DNA of 64,000 nt, taken from assembly GCA_020161665.1 (NCBI GenBank), contig JAIUPA010000021.1, positions 16,605-80,604 on the forward strand, in the 5' to 3' direction. The notes under the pieces are model-generated. The model was not told the DNA's origin. It saw only the letters and a program-made list of their open reading frames with translations, and did not search any database. Of the stretch, positions 55,804 to 64,000 are shown one piece after another (position 1 is the first letter of the stretch; each line of letters opens with the position of its first letter). This stretch comes from Pseudomonadota bacterium (GTDB lineage Bacteria; Pseudomonadota; Alphaproteobacteria; Rhizobiales; Rhizobiaceae). The position numbers and the translations under genes were made by a program.

Positions 55804-56793
55804 ATGATGTTTTCCCTTACCGAGGCGGAAAGCCTTGTTGCCGAAACGCTTGAGAAGAACCGCGTCAGCACCGAGAATGCGCGCTCGGTTGCGCGGGCGC
55901 TGGTAACAGCAGAGGCGGCCGGACAGGGTGGCCATGGTCTGCGCCGGATCGAGGCCTATAGCCTGCAGGCCCGCGCTGGAAAGGCCGACGGCTTTGCCAC
56001 CCCGGCTTTCTCCACGCCGCGCCCGTCCGTGCTGCGCGTCGATGCTGCCTTTGGCTTTGCTTATCCGGCTATCGATCAGACCGTGCCACGGCTGGCCGAC
56101 ATGGCCCGGCAGCAGGGCATTGCCATTGCCGCCATTTCGCGGTCGCATCACGCAGGCGTTTTAGGCCTCACCGTCGAACGTTTCGCCGATGAGGGGCTTG
56201 TGGCCCTGATGGTCGCCAATGCCCCGGCCTCCATGGCGCCCTGGGGTGGTCGCAAGCCCCTGTTCGGCACCAATCCGATTGCCTTTGCCGCGCCGGTCGC
56301 GGGCGACGATCCGCTGGTGATCGATATGGCGCTTTCGACCGTGGCACGCGGCAAGATCATGGCGGCGGTGCAAAAGGGTGATCCCATCCCCCCCGACTGG
56401 GCCTTCGGACCGGACGGGCAGCCAACCACCGATGCGAAGGCAGGGCTGGCCGGAACCATGATGCCCGCAGGCGGGGCCAAGGGTGCGGCGCTCGCCATGA
56501 TGGTGGAGGTGCTCGCGGCAGGTCTCACCGGCGCACAGTATTCCTACCAGTCGTCCTCGCTCTTTGATGACAAGGGCGCACCACCGGCGCTCGGTCACAC
56601 GATCATCGCCATCGATCCGACGGCGACGGGTGGCTCGCTTTCGCATCTTTCAGGGCTGGCGCAGGAGATTGCCGCCGATGAAGGCGCGCGGATTCCCGGT
56701 CGACGCGGCATCAACAACCGCCGCCGGGCGATTGAAACCGGCATCGACATTCCTGATGACGTGATGGCGACAATCACGGCTTTGCAGGGCTGA
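55804..56793 (+). CDS. Ldh2/DpkA-family NAD(P)H-dependent oxidoreductase
   Basis: A 329-residue enzyme of the malate/L-lactate dehydrogenase (Ldh2) fold, not the Rossmann type. Signatures: GQGGHGLRRIEAYSLQ, AAISRSHHAGVLG with the active-site His, and APWGGRKPLFGTNPIAFAAP. The last resembles DpkA, which reduces 1-piperideine- or 1-pyrroline-2-carboxylate to pipecolate or proline; malate dehydrogenase activity is the alternative. The window also holds a candidate maker of pyrroline-2-carboxylate (23405-24448) and PutA. ATG 55804 has AAGG 7 bases upstream. Confidence 0.83.
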   Translation: MMFSLTEAESLVAETLEKNRVSTENARSVARALVTAEAAGQGGHGLRRIEAYSLQARAGKADGFATPAFSTPRPSVLRVDAAFGFAYPAIDQTVPRLADMARQQGIAIAAISRSHHAGVLGLTVERFADEGLVALMVANAPASMAPWGGRKPLFGTNPIAFAAPVAGDDPLVIDMALSTVARGKIMAAVQKGDPIPPDWAFGPDGQPTTDAKAGLAGTMMPAGGAKGAALAMMVEVLAAGLTGAQYSYQSSSLFDDKGAPPALGHTIIAIDPTATGGSLSHLSGLAQEIAADEGARIPGRRGINNRRRAIETGIDIPDDVMATITALQG

Positions 56794-56819
56794 ACAGACC
56801 GGCGAGCGGGACGACTTCA

Positions 56820-56880
56820 GCCCCTCACCCCGCTGCCGCGACCTTCCCCCCCCCCCACCTGCGGGGAGAAGGGAGATTGG
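56820..56880. repeat. REP-like element with an 11-base C tract
   Basis: The sequence CCCCTCACCCCGCTGCC...GCGGGGAGAAGGGAG resembles a common Rhizobiales intergenic repeat; inside it 11 C occur in a row (56846-56856). Located between two convergent genes. Confidence 0.6.
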
Positions 56881-56929
56881 GGCTATGCCCGTGCCTTCAT
56901 GGACCGGGAAAGCGGTAAGCCGTTTCTTC

Positions 56930-58696
56930 TCAGATCACATCCGCCTCAAGAGCCATCAGCGTCTTCGGCCCGGCGAGAACCGAAGCCTCTAGCGCCAGGG
57001 TCTGCGGCAGGATGCGGGCAGCAAAGAATTCCGCCAGAGCGGGCTTTCGGGCGAGCGCCGGGGCGCGATCCGTACCCGTCAACGCAGCAACAGCCATCTT
57101 CGTCCAGCACCAGCCGAGCGCCGTCAGGGCAAAGAGGCGCAGGTAATCGGTGGCGGCGGCACCCGCTTCCGCCGGATCAGCCGTTCGCGCCAGAAGGTAG
57201 GCCGTGGCATTTTCCAGACGGATGAGTGCTTTTGCCGTTTCCGCAACGATCGTCTCGGCACCGGCAACGCCCTTGGCGGCTTCAAGGTCCGCCTTGATCG
57301 CAGCAAAGAAGCGCGGGGCCAGTTCTCCGCCTTCCATGGGCAGCTTGCGACCGGCAAGGTCCATGGCCTGCACGCCGTTGGTGCCTTCATAAATCTGGGT
57401 GATGCGGGCATCGCGCACGAACTGCTCCATGCCCCATTCACGGATGTAGCCGTGGCCGCCAAAGACCTGCTGCGAAATAACGGCCGTTTCAAAACCGAAG
57501 TCGGTAAAGGCTGCCTTCACCACCGGCGTCAGGAGCGCCACGAAACCATCTGCGGCCAGCCGCTCGGCCTTATCCGGGTGACGCCCGGCCTTATCCATCT
57601 GCAACGCCGTCCAGACAGACAGTGCGCGCGCGCCATCGCAAAGCACGCGGCCCGTCAGCAGCATCTTGCGCACATCCGGGTGCTCAATGATCGGAACGAG
57701 CGGGCGGGCGCCATCCAGCGAGCGGCCCTGCAAGCGTTCCTTGGCATAGGCCGTTGCCTTCTGGCAGGCGGCCTCGCCAACGCCCAGACCCTCGATCCCG
57801 ACAAACAGGCGCTCGGCATTCATCATGGTGAACATGGCAGCGAGACCCCGGTTCGGCTCACCCACCAGCCAGCCCGTCGCGCCATCATAATTCATGACAC
57901 AGGTCGGCTGGGCGTGGATGCCCATCTTGTGTTCCAGCGCACCGGGTCCCATCGGGTTGCGCGCGCCCAGACTGCCATCGGCATTGACGAGGAATTTTGG
58001 CACGAGGAAGAGGCTGATCCCCTTGACGCCCTTTGGTGCATCCGGCAGGCGGGCCAGTACGAGGTGGATGATGTTGCCGCCGAAATCCTGTTCGCCGGAC
58101 GAAATGAAGATCTTCGTGCCGGTGATATGGTAGGAACCATCGCCCTGCGGTTCGGCGCGCGTTGTCAAAAGGCCAAGATCCGTTCCGGCATTGGATTCAG
58201 TCAACGCCATTGCGCCGGTCCATTCGCCGGAAATCATCTTTGGCAGGTAAGTCGCCTTCAATTCATCACTGGCGTGATGACCGATGGCTTCGACCGCGCC
58301 ACGCGTCAGGCCGGGAAAGAGGCCAAAGGAGAGGTTGGCGGAAGACACCATTTCGTCGGTGAGAATCTGCAAGGTGCGCGGCAGGCCCTGCCCGCCATAT
58401 TCGGGATCACCTGAAAGGCCGCACCAGCCCGCATCGGCAAAGGCGCGATAGGCTTCCTTGAAGCCCTTCGGCGTCACCACCTTGCCATCGATCAGGCGAC
58501 TGCCTTCTTCGTCACCGCTGCGGTTCAGCGGCTCCAGCACGCCAGCTGCGAACTTGCCCGCTTCTTCCAGAACGGTGGCGGCGAGTTCGCTGTTGATCTC
58601 CTCGAAGCCCGGTAGTTCCGCCATGCGGCCATCGAAGTCGAAGACCTCCGAAAGCAGGAAAACCATGTCTTCGACCGGCGGCGTATAACTTGCCAT
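56930..58696 (-). CDS. Acyl-CoA dehydrogenase
   Basis: FAD enzyme of fatty-acid or related acyl-CoA oxidation, 588 residues, longer than the classical 380-residue form because of an extra C-terminal domain. Seen: an N-terminal helical extension, MALTESNAGTDLGLL (FAD region), NIIHLVLARLPDAPKGVKGI, GGHGYIREWGMEQFVRDARITQIYEGTNGVQAMDL with the catalytic Glu in YEGTNG. This is the subgroup annotated FadE- or DmdC-like; the chain length cannot be told. It diverges from the TetR gene, which probably controls it. An imperfect palindrome lies between. Confidence 0.9.
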   Translation of the reverse strand: MASYTPPVEDMVFLLSEVFDFDGRMAELPGFEEINSELAATVLEEAGKFAAGVLEPLNRSGDEEGSRLIDGKVVTPKGFKEAYRAFADAGWCGLSGDPEYGGQGLPRTLQILTDEMVSSANLSFGLFPGLTRGAVEAIGHHASDELKATYLPKMISGEWTGAMALTESNAGTDLGLLTTRAEPQGDGSYHITGTKIFISSGEQDFGGNIIHLVLARLPDAPKGVKGISLFLVPKFLVNADGSLGARNPMGPGALEHKMGIHAQPTCVMNYDGATGWLVGEPNRGLAAMFTMMNAERLFVGIEGLGVGEAACQKATAYAKERLQGRSLDGARPLVPIIEHPDVRKMLLTGRVLCDGARALSVWTALQMDKAGRHPDKAERLAADGFVALLTPVVKAAFTDFGFETAVISQQVFGGHGYIREWGMEQFVRDARITQIYEGTNGVQAMDLAGRKLPMEGGELAPRFFAAIKADLEAAKGVAGAETIVAETAKALIRLENATAYLLARTADPAEAGAAATDYLRLFALTALGWCWTKMAVAALTGTDRAPALARKPALAEFFAARILPQTLALEASVLAGPKTLMALEADVI

Positions 58697-58781
58697 GATG
58701 ATGCTCCTCTTCCCGTCCCTGTTTCATGCGCCCATCAGTGCCTGCAGCGACTGGGGCAACTCCCTGAACAAATCTATACCA

Positions 58782-58801
58782 AACGGTTGTTACAGTTTGC
58801 A
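58782..58801. promoter_or_regulatory. Imperfect palindrome between acyl-CoA dehydrogenase and tetR
   Basis: CAAAC...GTTTG arms with partial inner symmetry (14 of 20 positions match the reverse complement). It is a TetR-size site midway between divergent genes, 47 bases before tetR. Candidate operator. Confidence 0.4.
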
Positions 58802-58847
58802 AGTGGCGAAAGAACCAGTAAAGATGCGGCAGTATCACGGAGGCGAA

Positions 58848-59477
58848 ATGGCAAAAGCGGCAGCGGATCAGGATCGAGGCAGGACCGGCGAGCGTCCGGT
58901 CGCGGATCTTTTCACCAATGAGACCAGTGATCGGTATCGCGACATTCTGGAGGCGGCGGCGGCCCTTTTTGCCGAGCGCGGATATGCCGCGACCTCGGTG
59001 CGCGACATTGGCGAGCGCGTCGGGCTTCTGGGCGGATCGCTCTACCACTACATCAAATCCAAGGAAGCGCTTTTCGTCAAAATCCACGATACGGCACTGG
59101 AAGTGGCGGCAGGCCGTGTTCTGGAGGCGATTGCGCCGCTGACCGATCCTTGGGCGCGGCTTGAAATGGCCTGCGTGCGGATGATGGAAATCCAGCTCGA
59201 CCCCCATTCCATCACCATGCCGCTGATGAACGACTTTCAATCGACGCCGCCGGAAATCCGCGAGCGTCTGGTGGCGCGGCGCGACAAGTTCGAGACGATC
59301 TTTCGCGATCTGGTGGATGAGCTGCCGCTCGATCCCGCCATCGACCGGGGCATCTACCGCCTTCTGCTGCTCACGCTCCTCAACAATGTCAGCGACTGGT
59401 ATCGACAGGGCCGCCTGACGCCCGCCGAGATCGGCCACCAGATTGCACTTGTCTTCCGGCATCAGGCGGGCGGTTGA
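58848..59477 (+). CDS. TetR-family regulator
   Basis: A 209-residue repressor-type regulator. The N-terminal HTH is RDILEAAAALFAERGYAATS...VRDIGERVGLLGGSLYHYIKSKEALF; the rest is a ligand domain (AcrR/FadR-like). It diverges from an acyl-CoA dehydrogenase, as regulators of acyl-CoA-controlled genes often do; the ligand is inferred to be an acyl-CoA. ATG 58848 (MAKAAADQDRG) has GGAGG 5 bases before it; longer starts at 58695 or 58824 lack one. Confidence 0.86.
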   Translation: MAKAAADQDRGRTGERPVADLFTNETSDRYRDILEAAAALFAERGYAATSVRDIGERVGLLGGSLYHYIKSKEALFVKIHDTALEVAAGRVLEAIAPLTDPWARLEMACVRMMEIQLDPHSITMPLMNDFQSTPPEIRERLVARRDKFETIFRDLVDELPLDPAIDRGIYRLLLLTLLNNVSDWYRQGRLTPAEIGHQIALVFRHQAGG

Positions 59478-59494
59478 GGCGGGCGCCAACGGCC

Positions 59495-59523
59495 TTGCAT
59501 TCCGGCGCGAAACGGCCTATAAG
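59495..59523 (+). promoter_or_regulatory. Promoter of the rimP-nusA-infB operon
   Basis: TTGCAT (59495-59500) and TATAAG (59518-59523) have an exact 17-base spacer. Predicted transcription start about 59530, giving a leader of some 105 bases. Confidence 0.7.
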
Positions 59524-59550
59524 ACCGACAAATTCTTGATCGTTCGATGA

Positions 59551-59583
59551 AGAGTGGGACCGCACCGGACCCGCTCTTTTTTA
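59551..59583 (+). terminator. Leader terminator before rimP (attenuator candidate)
   Basis: GAGTGGG / CCCGCTC stem with an 11-base loop followed by seven T lies only about 22 bases after the predicted start and 52 bases before rimP. NusA, made from this operon, acts on termination, so feedback is plausible (inferred). Confidence 0.65.
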
Positions 59584-59635
59584 TTGCCTCGATCAGACCG
59601 ACGTTGAAATTACATCCGGATTATCCGGGAGGATC

Positions 59636-60247
59636 ATGACCTTGTCTGAAAGCGGAAACGCAAAAACCGCCATCGAGCCCCGACTGATTGTCGAGACCGG
59701 CATTGACCGCCGTGTGGCCGACATTATCGAGCCGGTTCTGGCTGCCATGGATTTCCAGCTGGTGCGCGTGCGCTTGATGAACCAGAATGGCCAGACCTTG
59801 CAGATCATGGCCGAGCGGACCGATGGCACGATGACGGTGGTGGATTGCGAAGCCGTTTCCATGGCCATTTCGCCCGTCCTCGACGTGGAAGACCCGATCC
59901 CCGGCATGTATCATCTTGAAGTGTCGTCGCCGGGCATTGATCGCCCGATGGTGCGCAAGACGGATTTCACGCGCTGGGCGGGCCATATCGTCAAGTGCGA
60001 AACCTCTGTGATGCTCGATGGCCGCAAGCGTTTCCGTGGCAAGATCGCGAGCGCCGACGACAAGGGCTTCACCATTGAGCGCAGCGACATTGCCTATGGC
60101 GAAAGCCCGACGGTCGTGGTGCCTTTCGAGGCGCTGGCCGAGGCCAAACTCATTCTCACCGACGAACTGATCCGCGAGGCGCTCAAGGCTGACAAGCTGG
60201 CGCGCGAAGCGGCCAACCAGAACGACGGAACCGAAGAAACCGATTGA
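59636..60247 (+). CDS. rimP: Ribosome maturation factor RimP
   Basis: Assists maturation of the 30S subunit. The 203-residue protein has the RimP N-terminal domain ([33 protein letters not shown]) and a C-terminal SH3-like domain, plus an acidic tail. Start ATG 59636 with GGGAGG just upstream. First gene of rimP-nusA-ylxR-infB, preceded by a leader with a terminator. Confidence 0.95.
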   Translation: MTLSESGNAKTAIEPRLIVETGIDRRVADIIEPVLAAMDFQLVRVRLMNQNGQTLQIMAERTDGTMTVVDCEAVSMAISPVLDVEDPIPGMYHLEVSSPGIDRPMVRKTDFTRWAGHIVKCETSVMLDGRKRFRGKIASADDKGFTIERSDIAYGESPTVVVPFEALAEAKLILTDELIREALKADKLAREAANQNDGTEETD

Positions 60248-60292
60248 TTGAAGACCGCCGGAGCCAAACCGGCGACACGATGGAGTGAAGAC

Positions 60293-61894
60293 ATGGCAGT
60301 CAGTGCGAACAGGCTTGAGCTTCTGCAGATCGCGGATGCCGTTGCGCGCGAAAAGGTAATCGACCGTGACATCGTGCTCGCCGCGATGGCCGACGCCATT
60401 CAGAAGGCAGCCCGCTCCCGCTACGGCAGCGAGACCAACATCCGTGCCGACATCAATTCCAAGACCGGCGAAATCCGCCTGCAGCGTCTTCTGGAAGTGG
60501 TCGAAAAGGTCGAGGACTACTCCACGCAGATTGCCATTGAACTGGCGCGCGACCGCAACCCGGACGCCCAGCTTGGCGATTTCATCGCCGATCCGCTGCC
60601 GCCGATGGACTTTGGCCGTATCGCCGCCCAGTCGGCCAAGCAGGTCATCGTGCAGAAGGTGCGCGAAGCCGAGCGTGACCGCCAGTTCGACGAGTTCAAG
60701 GATCGCATCGGCGAAATCGTCAACGGTACCGTGAAGCGCGTCGAATACGGCAACGTCATCGTCGACCTCGGCCGTGGCGAAGGCATCATCCGTCGTGACG
60801 AGATGATCCCGCGCGAAAACTTCCGTTATGGCGACCGCGTTCGCGCCTATGTCTACGACGTGCGTCGTGAACAGCGCGGCCCGCAGATTTTCCTGTCGCG
60901 GACCCATCCGCAGTTCATGGTGAAGCTCTTCACCATGGAAGTTCCGGAAATCTACGACAACATCATCCAGATCAAGTCCGTGGCCCGTGATCCGGGTTCG
61001 CGCGCCAAGATCGCCGTGATCTCCAACGATAGCTCGATCGATCCGGTCGGCGCCTGCGTTGGTATGCGCGGCAGCCGCGTGCAGGCCGTCGTGGGCGAGC
61101 TGCAGGGCGAAAAGATCGACATCATTCCGTGGTCGGGCGATCCGGCTTCCTTCATCGTCAACGCGCTGCAGCCCGCTGAAGTGTCGAAGGTGGTTCTCGA
61201 TGAAGATGCCTCGCGCATCGAAGTCGTCGTTCCCGACGAACAGCTTTCGCTGGCCATCGGCCGTCGCGGCCAGAACGTGCGTCTGGCCTCGCAACTGACC
61301 GGCTGGGACATCGACATCATGACGGAGCAGGAAGAGTCCGAGCGCCGCCAGAAGGAATTCAACGAACGCACCGCGCTGTTCATGAACGCCCTCGACGTGG
61401 ACGAAATGGTCGGCCAGGTGCTGGCTTCGGAAGGCTTCGCACAGGTCGAGGAACTCGCCTATGTCGATTCCGACGAAATCTCCTCCATCGATGGCTTCGA
61501 TGAGGAAACAGCTTCGGAAATCCAGAGCCGCGCCCGCGATTATCTCGATCGCATCGAGGCCGAAATGGATGCCAAGCGCAAGAAGCTCGGCGTTTCCGAT
61601 GAACTGAAGCAGATCGACGGCATGACCTCGCAGATGATGGTCGCGCTGGGCGAAGACGGCATCAAGACGGTGGATGATTTCGCCGGTTGCGCCGTTGACG
61701 ATCTCGTCGGCTGGACCGAGCGCAAGGAAGGCGAAACGAAGAAATTCGACGGCCTGTTCTCGAAGCTCGACGTTTCGCGCGTCGAGGCAGAAGGCATGAT
61801 CATGCAGGCGCGTCTCGCGGCTGGCTGGATCACCGAGGAAGAGCTTGCCCAGGGCGGTGAAGAAGCCGCTGAGGGCGACGCGACGGAAGAATGA
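60293..61894 (+). CDS. nusA: Transcription termination/antitermination factor NusA
   Basis: Binds RNA polymerase and RNA, modulating pausing, termination and antitermination. The 533-residue protein has the N-terminal RNAP-binding domain, S1 ([21 protein letters not shown]), two KH domains ([37 protein letters not shown]) and a C-terminal acidic repeat region with helix-hairpin-helix segments. Start ATG 60293 ([12 protein letters not shown]) with GGAG 7 bases before; 15 earlier codons are open. Confidence 0.96.
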   Translation: MAVSANRLELLQIADAVAREKVIDRDIVLAAMADAIQKAARSRYGSETNIRADINSKTGEIRLQRLLEVVEKVEDYSTQIAIELARDRNPDAQLGDFIADPLPPMDFGRIAAQSAKQVIVQKVREAERDRQFDEFKDRIGEIVNGTVKRVEYGNVIVDLGRGEGIIRRDEMIPRENFRYGDRVRAYVYDVRREQRGPQIFLSRTHPQFMVKLFTMEVPEIYDNIIQIKSVARDPGSRAKIAVISNDSSIDPVGACVGMRGSRVQAVVGELQGEKIDIIPWSGDPASFIVNALQPAEVSKVVLDEDASRIEVVVPDEQLSLAIGRRGQNVRLASQLTGWDIDIMTEQEESERRQKEFNERTALFMNALDVDEMVGQVLASEGFAQVEELAYVDSDEISSIDGFDEETASEIQSRARDYLDRIEAEMDAKRKKLGVSDELKQIDGMTSQMMVALGEDGIKTVDDFAGCAVDDLVGWTERKEGETKKFDGLFSKLDVSRVEAEGMIMQARLAAGWITEEELAQGGEEAAEGDATEE

Positions 61895-62577
61895 GTGCGA
61901 CCGGCCCTCAGGCGGATGACGGCGATGACGACATGGAGGCGCTCGTGAACGGGCGCATGTGTATCGTCACCCGCCGCAGCGCTCCGCCGGAAGGTTTGAT
62001 CCGCTTCGTGGCCGGCCCCGATGGACAAGTCGTGGCCGACCTGAAGCGCAAGCTGCCGGGACGCGGCTGCTGGGTAAGCGCAAACCGCGCCGTGGTGGAA
62101 ACCGCCATGGCGCGCAAGCTGTTTACCCGGGCACTGAAGGTTGAGGCAAAGCCCGCCGCCGATCTGGCCGACCAGATCGAACGGCTCTTTGCGGCAGACC
62201 TTGCCAGCATGATGAGCATGGCGCGCAAGGCGGGCCAGTTCGTCATGGGGGCGATGAAGGTGGACAATGCGGCGCGCTCCGGTGCGGCGCTCGCCACCTT
62301 CCACGCGCTCGATGCGGCAGCGGACGGCGTTCGCAAGATTGACCAGGCGCGAAAAGCCTTCGCGATGCTGGTCGAGGAAGATGAAATTCCGTCTTTTCGG
62401 CTGTTCACGGGCGCCGAAATGGACGAACTGATGGGCCAGAACGCATTTACCCATGCCGCAGCGCTTGCAGGGCAGGCGGGTGAGGGTGTAGTGAAGCGCG
62501 CAAATGCGCTTGTCGCCTACCGCGAAAGCGGAAACGATGACGGGAAAAGCGGTCGCAAGGGCGGCCCTTCCCGATGA
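61891..62577 (+). CDS. ylxR: YlxR/DUF448 RNA-binding protein fused to an L7Ae-like domain
   Basis: A 228-residue protein in the usual place between nusA and infB. The N-terminal part is YlxR (RMCIVTRRSAPPEGLIRFVAGPDG, KLPGRGCWVSANRAVVE), followed by an L7Ae/YlxQ-like segment (MMSMARKAGQFVMGAMKVDNAARSG) and a basic tail. Both domains bind RNA; separate genes in Bacillus, fused in alphaproteobacteria. Its ATG overlaps the nusA stop (ATGA). A hairpin (62578-62608) lies after it. Confidence 0.92.
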   Translation: MSATGPQADDGDDDMEALVNGRMCIVTRRSAPPEGLIRFVAGPDGQVVADLKRKLPGRGCWVSANRAVVETAMARKLFTRALKVEAKPAADLADQIERLFAADLASMMSMARKAGQFVMGAMKVDNAARSGAALATFHALDAAADGVRKIDQARKAFAMLVEEDEIPSFRLFTGAEMDELMGQNAFTHAAALAGQAGEGVVKRANALVAYRESGNDDGKSGRKGGPSR

Positions 62578-62608
62578 GACGGATACGGGCCGTGGCCCGC
62601 CATCCGTC
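62578..62608 (+). terminator. Stem-loop between ylxR and infB
   Basis: GACGGAT / ATCCGTC outer stem with an inner GGGCC/GGCCC part, starting right at the ylxR stop; a short TTTTA follows 7 bases later. Partial terminator or mRNA stabiliser; infB still lies downstream. Confidence 0.5.
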
Positions 62609-62674
62609 CGCAGGATTTTATTGAACGACGGGGTCCGGTCCCAATCCGGCCTTGTCTGAAGGAACGGAAACTGA

Positions 62675-64000
62675 ATGACCGACGACAAAGACGACAAGAC
62701 CCTGGGCACGACCGGCAAGAAGACGCTTACGCTGAAGCCATCGGGCCACACTCAGGGCACGGTGCGCCAGGACATGGGCCGTGGTCGCACGAACTCCGTG
62801 GTGGTCGAAACCGTGAAGCGCCGCCCGGTGCGCCCGACGGACAAGCCGGTTGCTGCCGCAGCACCCGTTGCGCCGCCGGCACCTGCCGCTGCTCCGGTCA
62901 AGGCCGCCGAGCCTGCCGCACCCGCACCGCGTCAGCCCGCACAGCAGCAGCCGCGAATCCATCAGCCTTCTTCGCAGCGTCCTTCCGGACAGCAGCGTCA
63001 GGATTACCGTCAGGACCGTTCGCGCGGTCCGGCACCGCCGTCTGGCGGCCTTTCGGCTGGCGAAATGGAAGCCCGTCGCCGCGCCCTGTTTGAAGCGCAG
63101 GCCCGTGACCAGGAAGACGCCCGCCGTCGCGTCGAGGAAGAGGCCCGTCGCCGCGCCGAGGAAGAGCAGCGCATTGCTGCCGAGCGCGCCGAAGCCGCCC
63201 GCCTTGCCGCCGAAGCCGCTGCCGCGCCCGCCGTTGATGCATCGGCTGCCAAGGTTGAGGAAAAGCGCGCTGAAGCGCCTGCTCCGGTCGTGGCTGCACG
63301 CCGTCCGGACCAACGTCCGCAGCCGGTAGCAACCCAGCCCGTGGTCCCGGCCCCGGGTGTGGCTCCGCGTGGTCGCAAGACCTCGAACGATGACGACGAT
63401 GATCGTGGTGCAGCCCGTGGCGCTCCGGCCCGTGGCAAGGTCGCCGCTCCGGCACCGGCCAAGGTTCCGGCCCGTCCGAAGGTTGAGGAAGACCGCCGTC
63501 GTGGCAAGCTGACCGTCACCGCCGTTTCGGGTGATGACGAAGAAGGTGGCGCAGCCCGCGGTCGTTCGCTGGCCTCCATGCGTCGCCGTCAGGAAAAGTT
63601 CCGCCGCAGCCAGATGCAGGAACCGCGCGAGAAGATTTCCCGCGAAGTGATCCTGCCGGAAACCATCACCATTCAGGAACTGTCGCAGCGCATGTCCGAA
63701 CGCGCCGTCGACGTGATCAAGTACCTGATGAAGGAAGGCCAGATGATGAAGCCGGGCGACGTCATCGACGCCGACCTTGCCGAAATCATTGCAGGCGAAT
63801 TCGGCCATACCGTGAAGCGCGTGTCTGAATCCGACGTCGAAACGGGTATTTTCGGTGTGGAAGATGAGGAAGGCGATCTGGCTTCGCGTCCGCCGGTTGT
63901 CACCATCATGGGTCACGTCGACCACGGCAAGACCTCGCTGCTCGACGCCATCCGCAAGACGAGCGTTGTCTCGGGCGAAGCCGGTGGCATCACGCAGCAC
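62675..64000 (+). CDS. infB: Translation initiation factor IF-2 (3' end missing)
   Basis: GTPase that brings initiator tRNA to the ribosome. The first 442 codons are in the window: start [20 protein letters not shown], a long Ala/Pro/Arg-rich N-terminal region with a charged coiled part ([18 protein letters not shown]), the IF2_N-like segment ([20 protein letters not shown]), then G1 [14 protein letters not shown] about 30 residues before the window end. The start ATG 62675 has AAGGAAC about 11 bases before. Last visible gene of the rimP operon. Confidence 0.96.
   Translation, partial: MTDDKDDKTLGTTGKKTLTLKPSGHTQGTVRQDMGRGRTNSVVVETVKRRPVRPTDKPVAAAAPVAPPAPAAAPVKAAEPAAPAPRQPAQQQPRIHQPSSQRPSGQQRQDYRQDRSRGPAPPSGGLSAGEMEARRRALFEAQARDQEDARRRVEEEARRRAEEEQRIAAERAEAARLAAEAAAAPAVDASAAKVEEKRAEAPAPVVAARRPDQRPQPVATQPVVPAPGVAPRGRKTSNDDDDDRGAARGAPARGKVAAPAPAKVPARPKVEEDRRRGKLTVTAVSGDDEEGGAARGRSLASMRRRQEKFRRSQMQEPREKISREVILPETITIQELSQRMSERAVDVIKYLMKEGQMMKPGDVIDADLAEIIAGEFGHTVKRVSESDVETGIFGVEDEEGDLASRPPVVTIMGHVDHGKTSLLDAIRKTSVVSGEAGGITQH

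Noticed and set aside
59621..61294. Minus-strand open frame of 557 codons opposite rimP and nusA
   Set aside because: The plus strand encodes rimP and nusA with all their motifs; the opposite frame shows only low-complexity His/Gly/Arg sequence.
62618..64000. Minus-strand open frame across the window end
   Set aside because: It is the antisense of infB, whose G1 motif and N-terminal region are clear on the plus strand.
1..64000. CRISPR arrays, insertion sequences, prophage genes, rRNA
   Set aside because: No regularly spaced repeats, transposase, phage or rRNA sequence was seen on either strand.

Overview
The window is an ordinary chromosomal segment of an alphaproteobacterium of the order Hyphomicrobiales (Rhizobiales), most likely Rhizobiaceae or a close relative. 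The evidence is GcrA together with a dense group of GANTC (CcrM) sites, an alphaproteobacterial GAAC-N7-GAAC LexA box, an argD-argF-hslO operon, the phoR-pstSCAB-phoU-phoB cluster next to ppk2 (an arrangement I recall from Sinorhizobium and Agrobacterium), PutR-PutA, dispersed rhizobial palindromic repeats, and an alpha-r14-type small RNA with CUCCUCCC loops. GC content is high and even. I see no transposase, integrase, prophage, conjugation gene, CRISPR array or rRNA.

Layout. 1-2560: the end of a Mg2+ P-type ATPase. 2714-6031 (minus): argD-argF-hslO, behind a leader that carries an intrinsic terminator. 6461-6985: gcrA. 7164-15144 (minus): the phosphate regulon with a triple PHO box before pstS; ppk2 diverges from phoR. 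16213-18605: an unknown membrane protein and a nitronate monooxygenase with a perfect palindromic operator. 18733-20482: tRNA-Thr and a LexA-controlled Y-family polymerase plus a small Cys4 protein. 20454-25760 (minus): xi-class GST, pyrE, pyrC, a hydroxyproline dehydratase and an alpha/beta-hydrolase lipoprotein. 25920-29674: an acetate CoA-transferase-family enzyme, an OxyR-like regulator and a PfkB kinase. 29661-34612: argB, an orphan anti-sigma-like gene in opposite orientation, engB, yidC, rnpA and rpmH. 34887-38207: an orphan histidine kinase, tRNA-Arg, a lipoprotein and a DUF2975/XRE pair. 38213-45711: a phosphonate monoester hydrolase-like enzyme, putR/putA and an unknown transporter-like protein. 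45774-49970 (minus): a four-gene efe iron locus. 50527-50641: the sRNA. 50686-53230: a polysaccharide flippase diverging from a TupA-like ATP-grasp protein. 53465-55743: exbB-exbD-tonB. 55804-59477: an Ldh2-family reductase, an acyl-CoA dehydrogenase and TetR. 59636-64000: rimP-nusA-ylxR-infB, with infB cut by the window end.

Connections. Phosphate sensing, uptake and polyphosphate use sit together. Iron functions occur twice (efe, Exb/TonB). A trans-3-hydroxyproline dehydratase, a DpkA-type reductase and PutA could form one route from hydroxyproline through proline to glutamate, though the genes are scattered. The most interesting signals are regulatory: the GANTC group by gcrA, the switchable terminator before argD, the rimP leader terminator, the anti-Shine-Dalgarno sRNA, and the operators at the nitronate monooxygenase, putR and DUF2975 genes.
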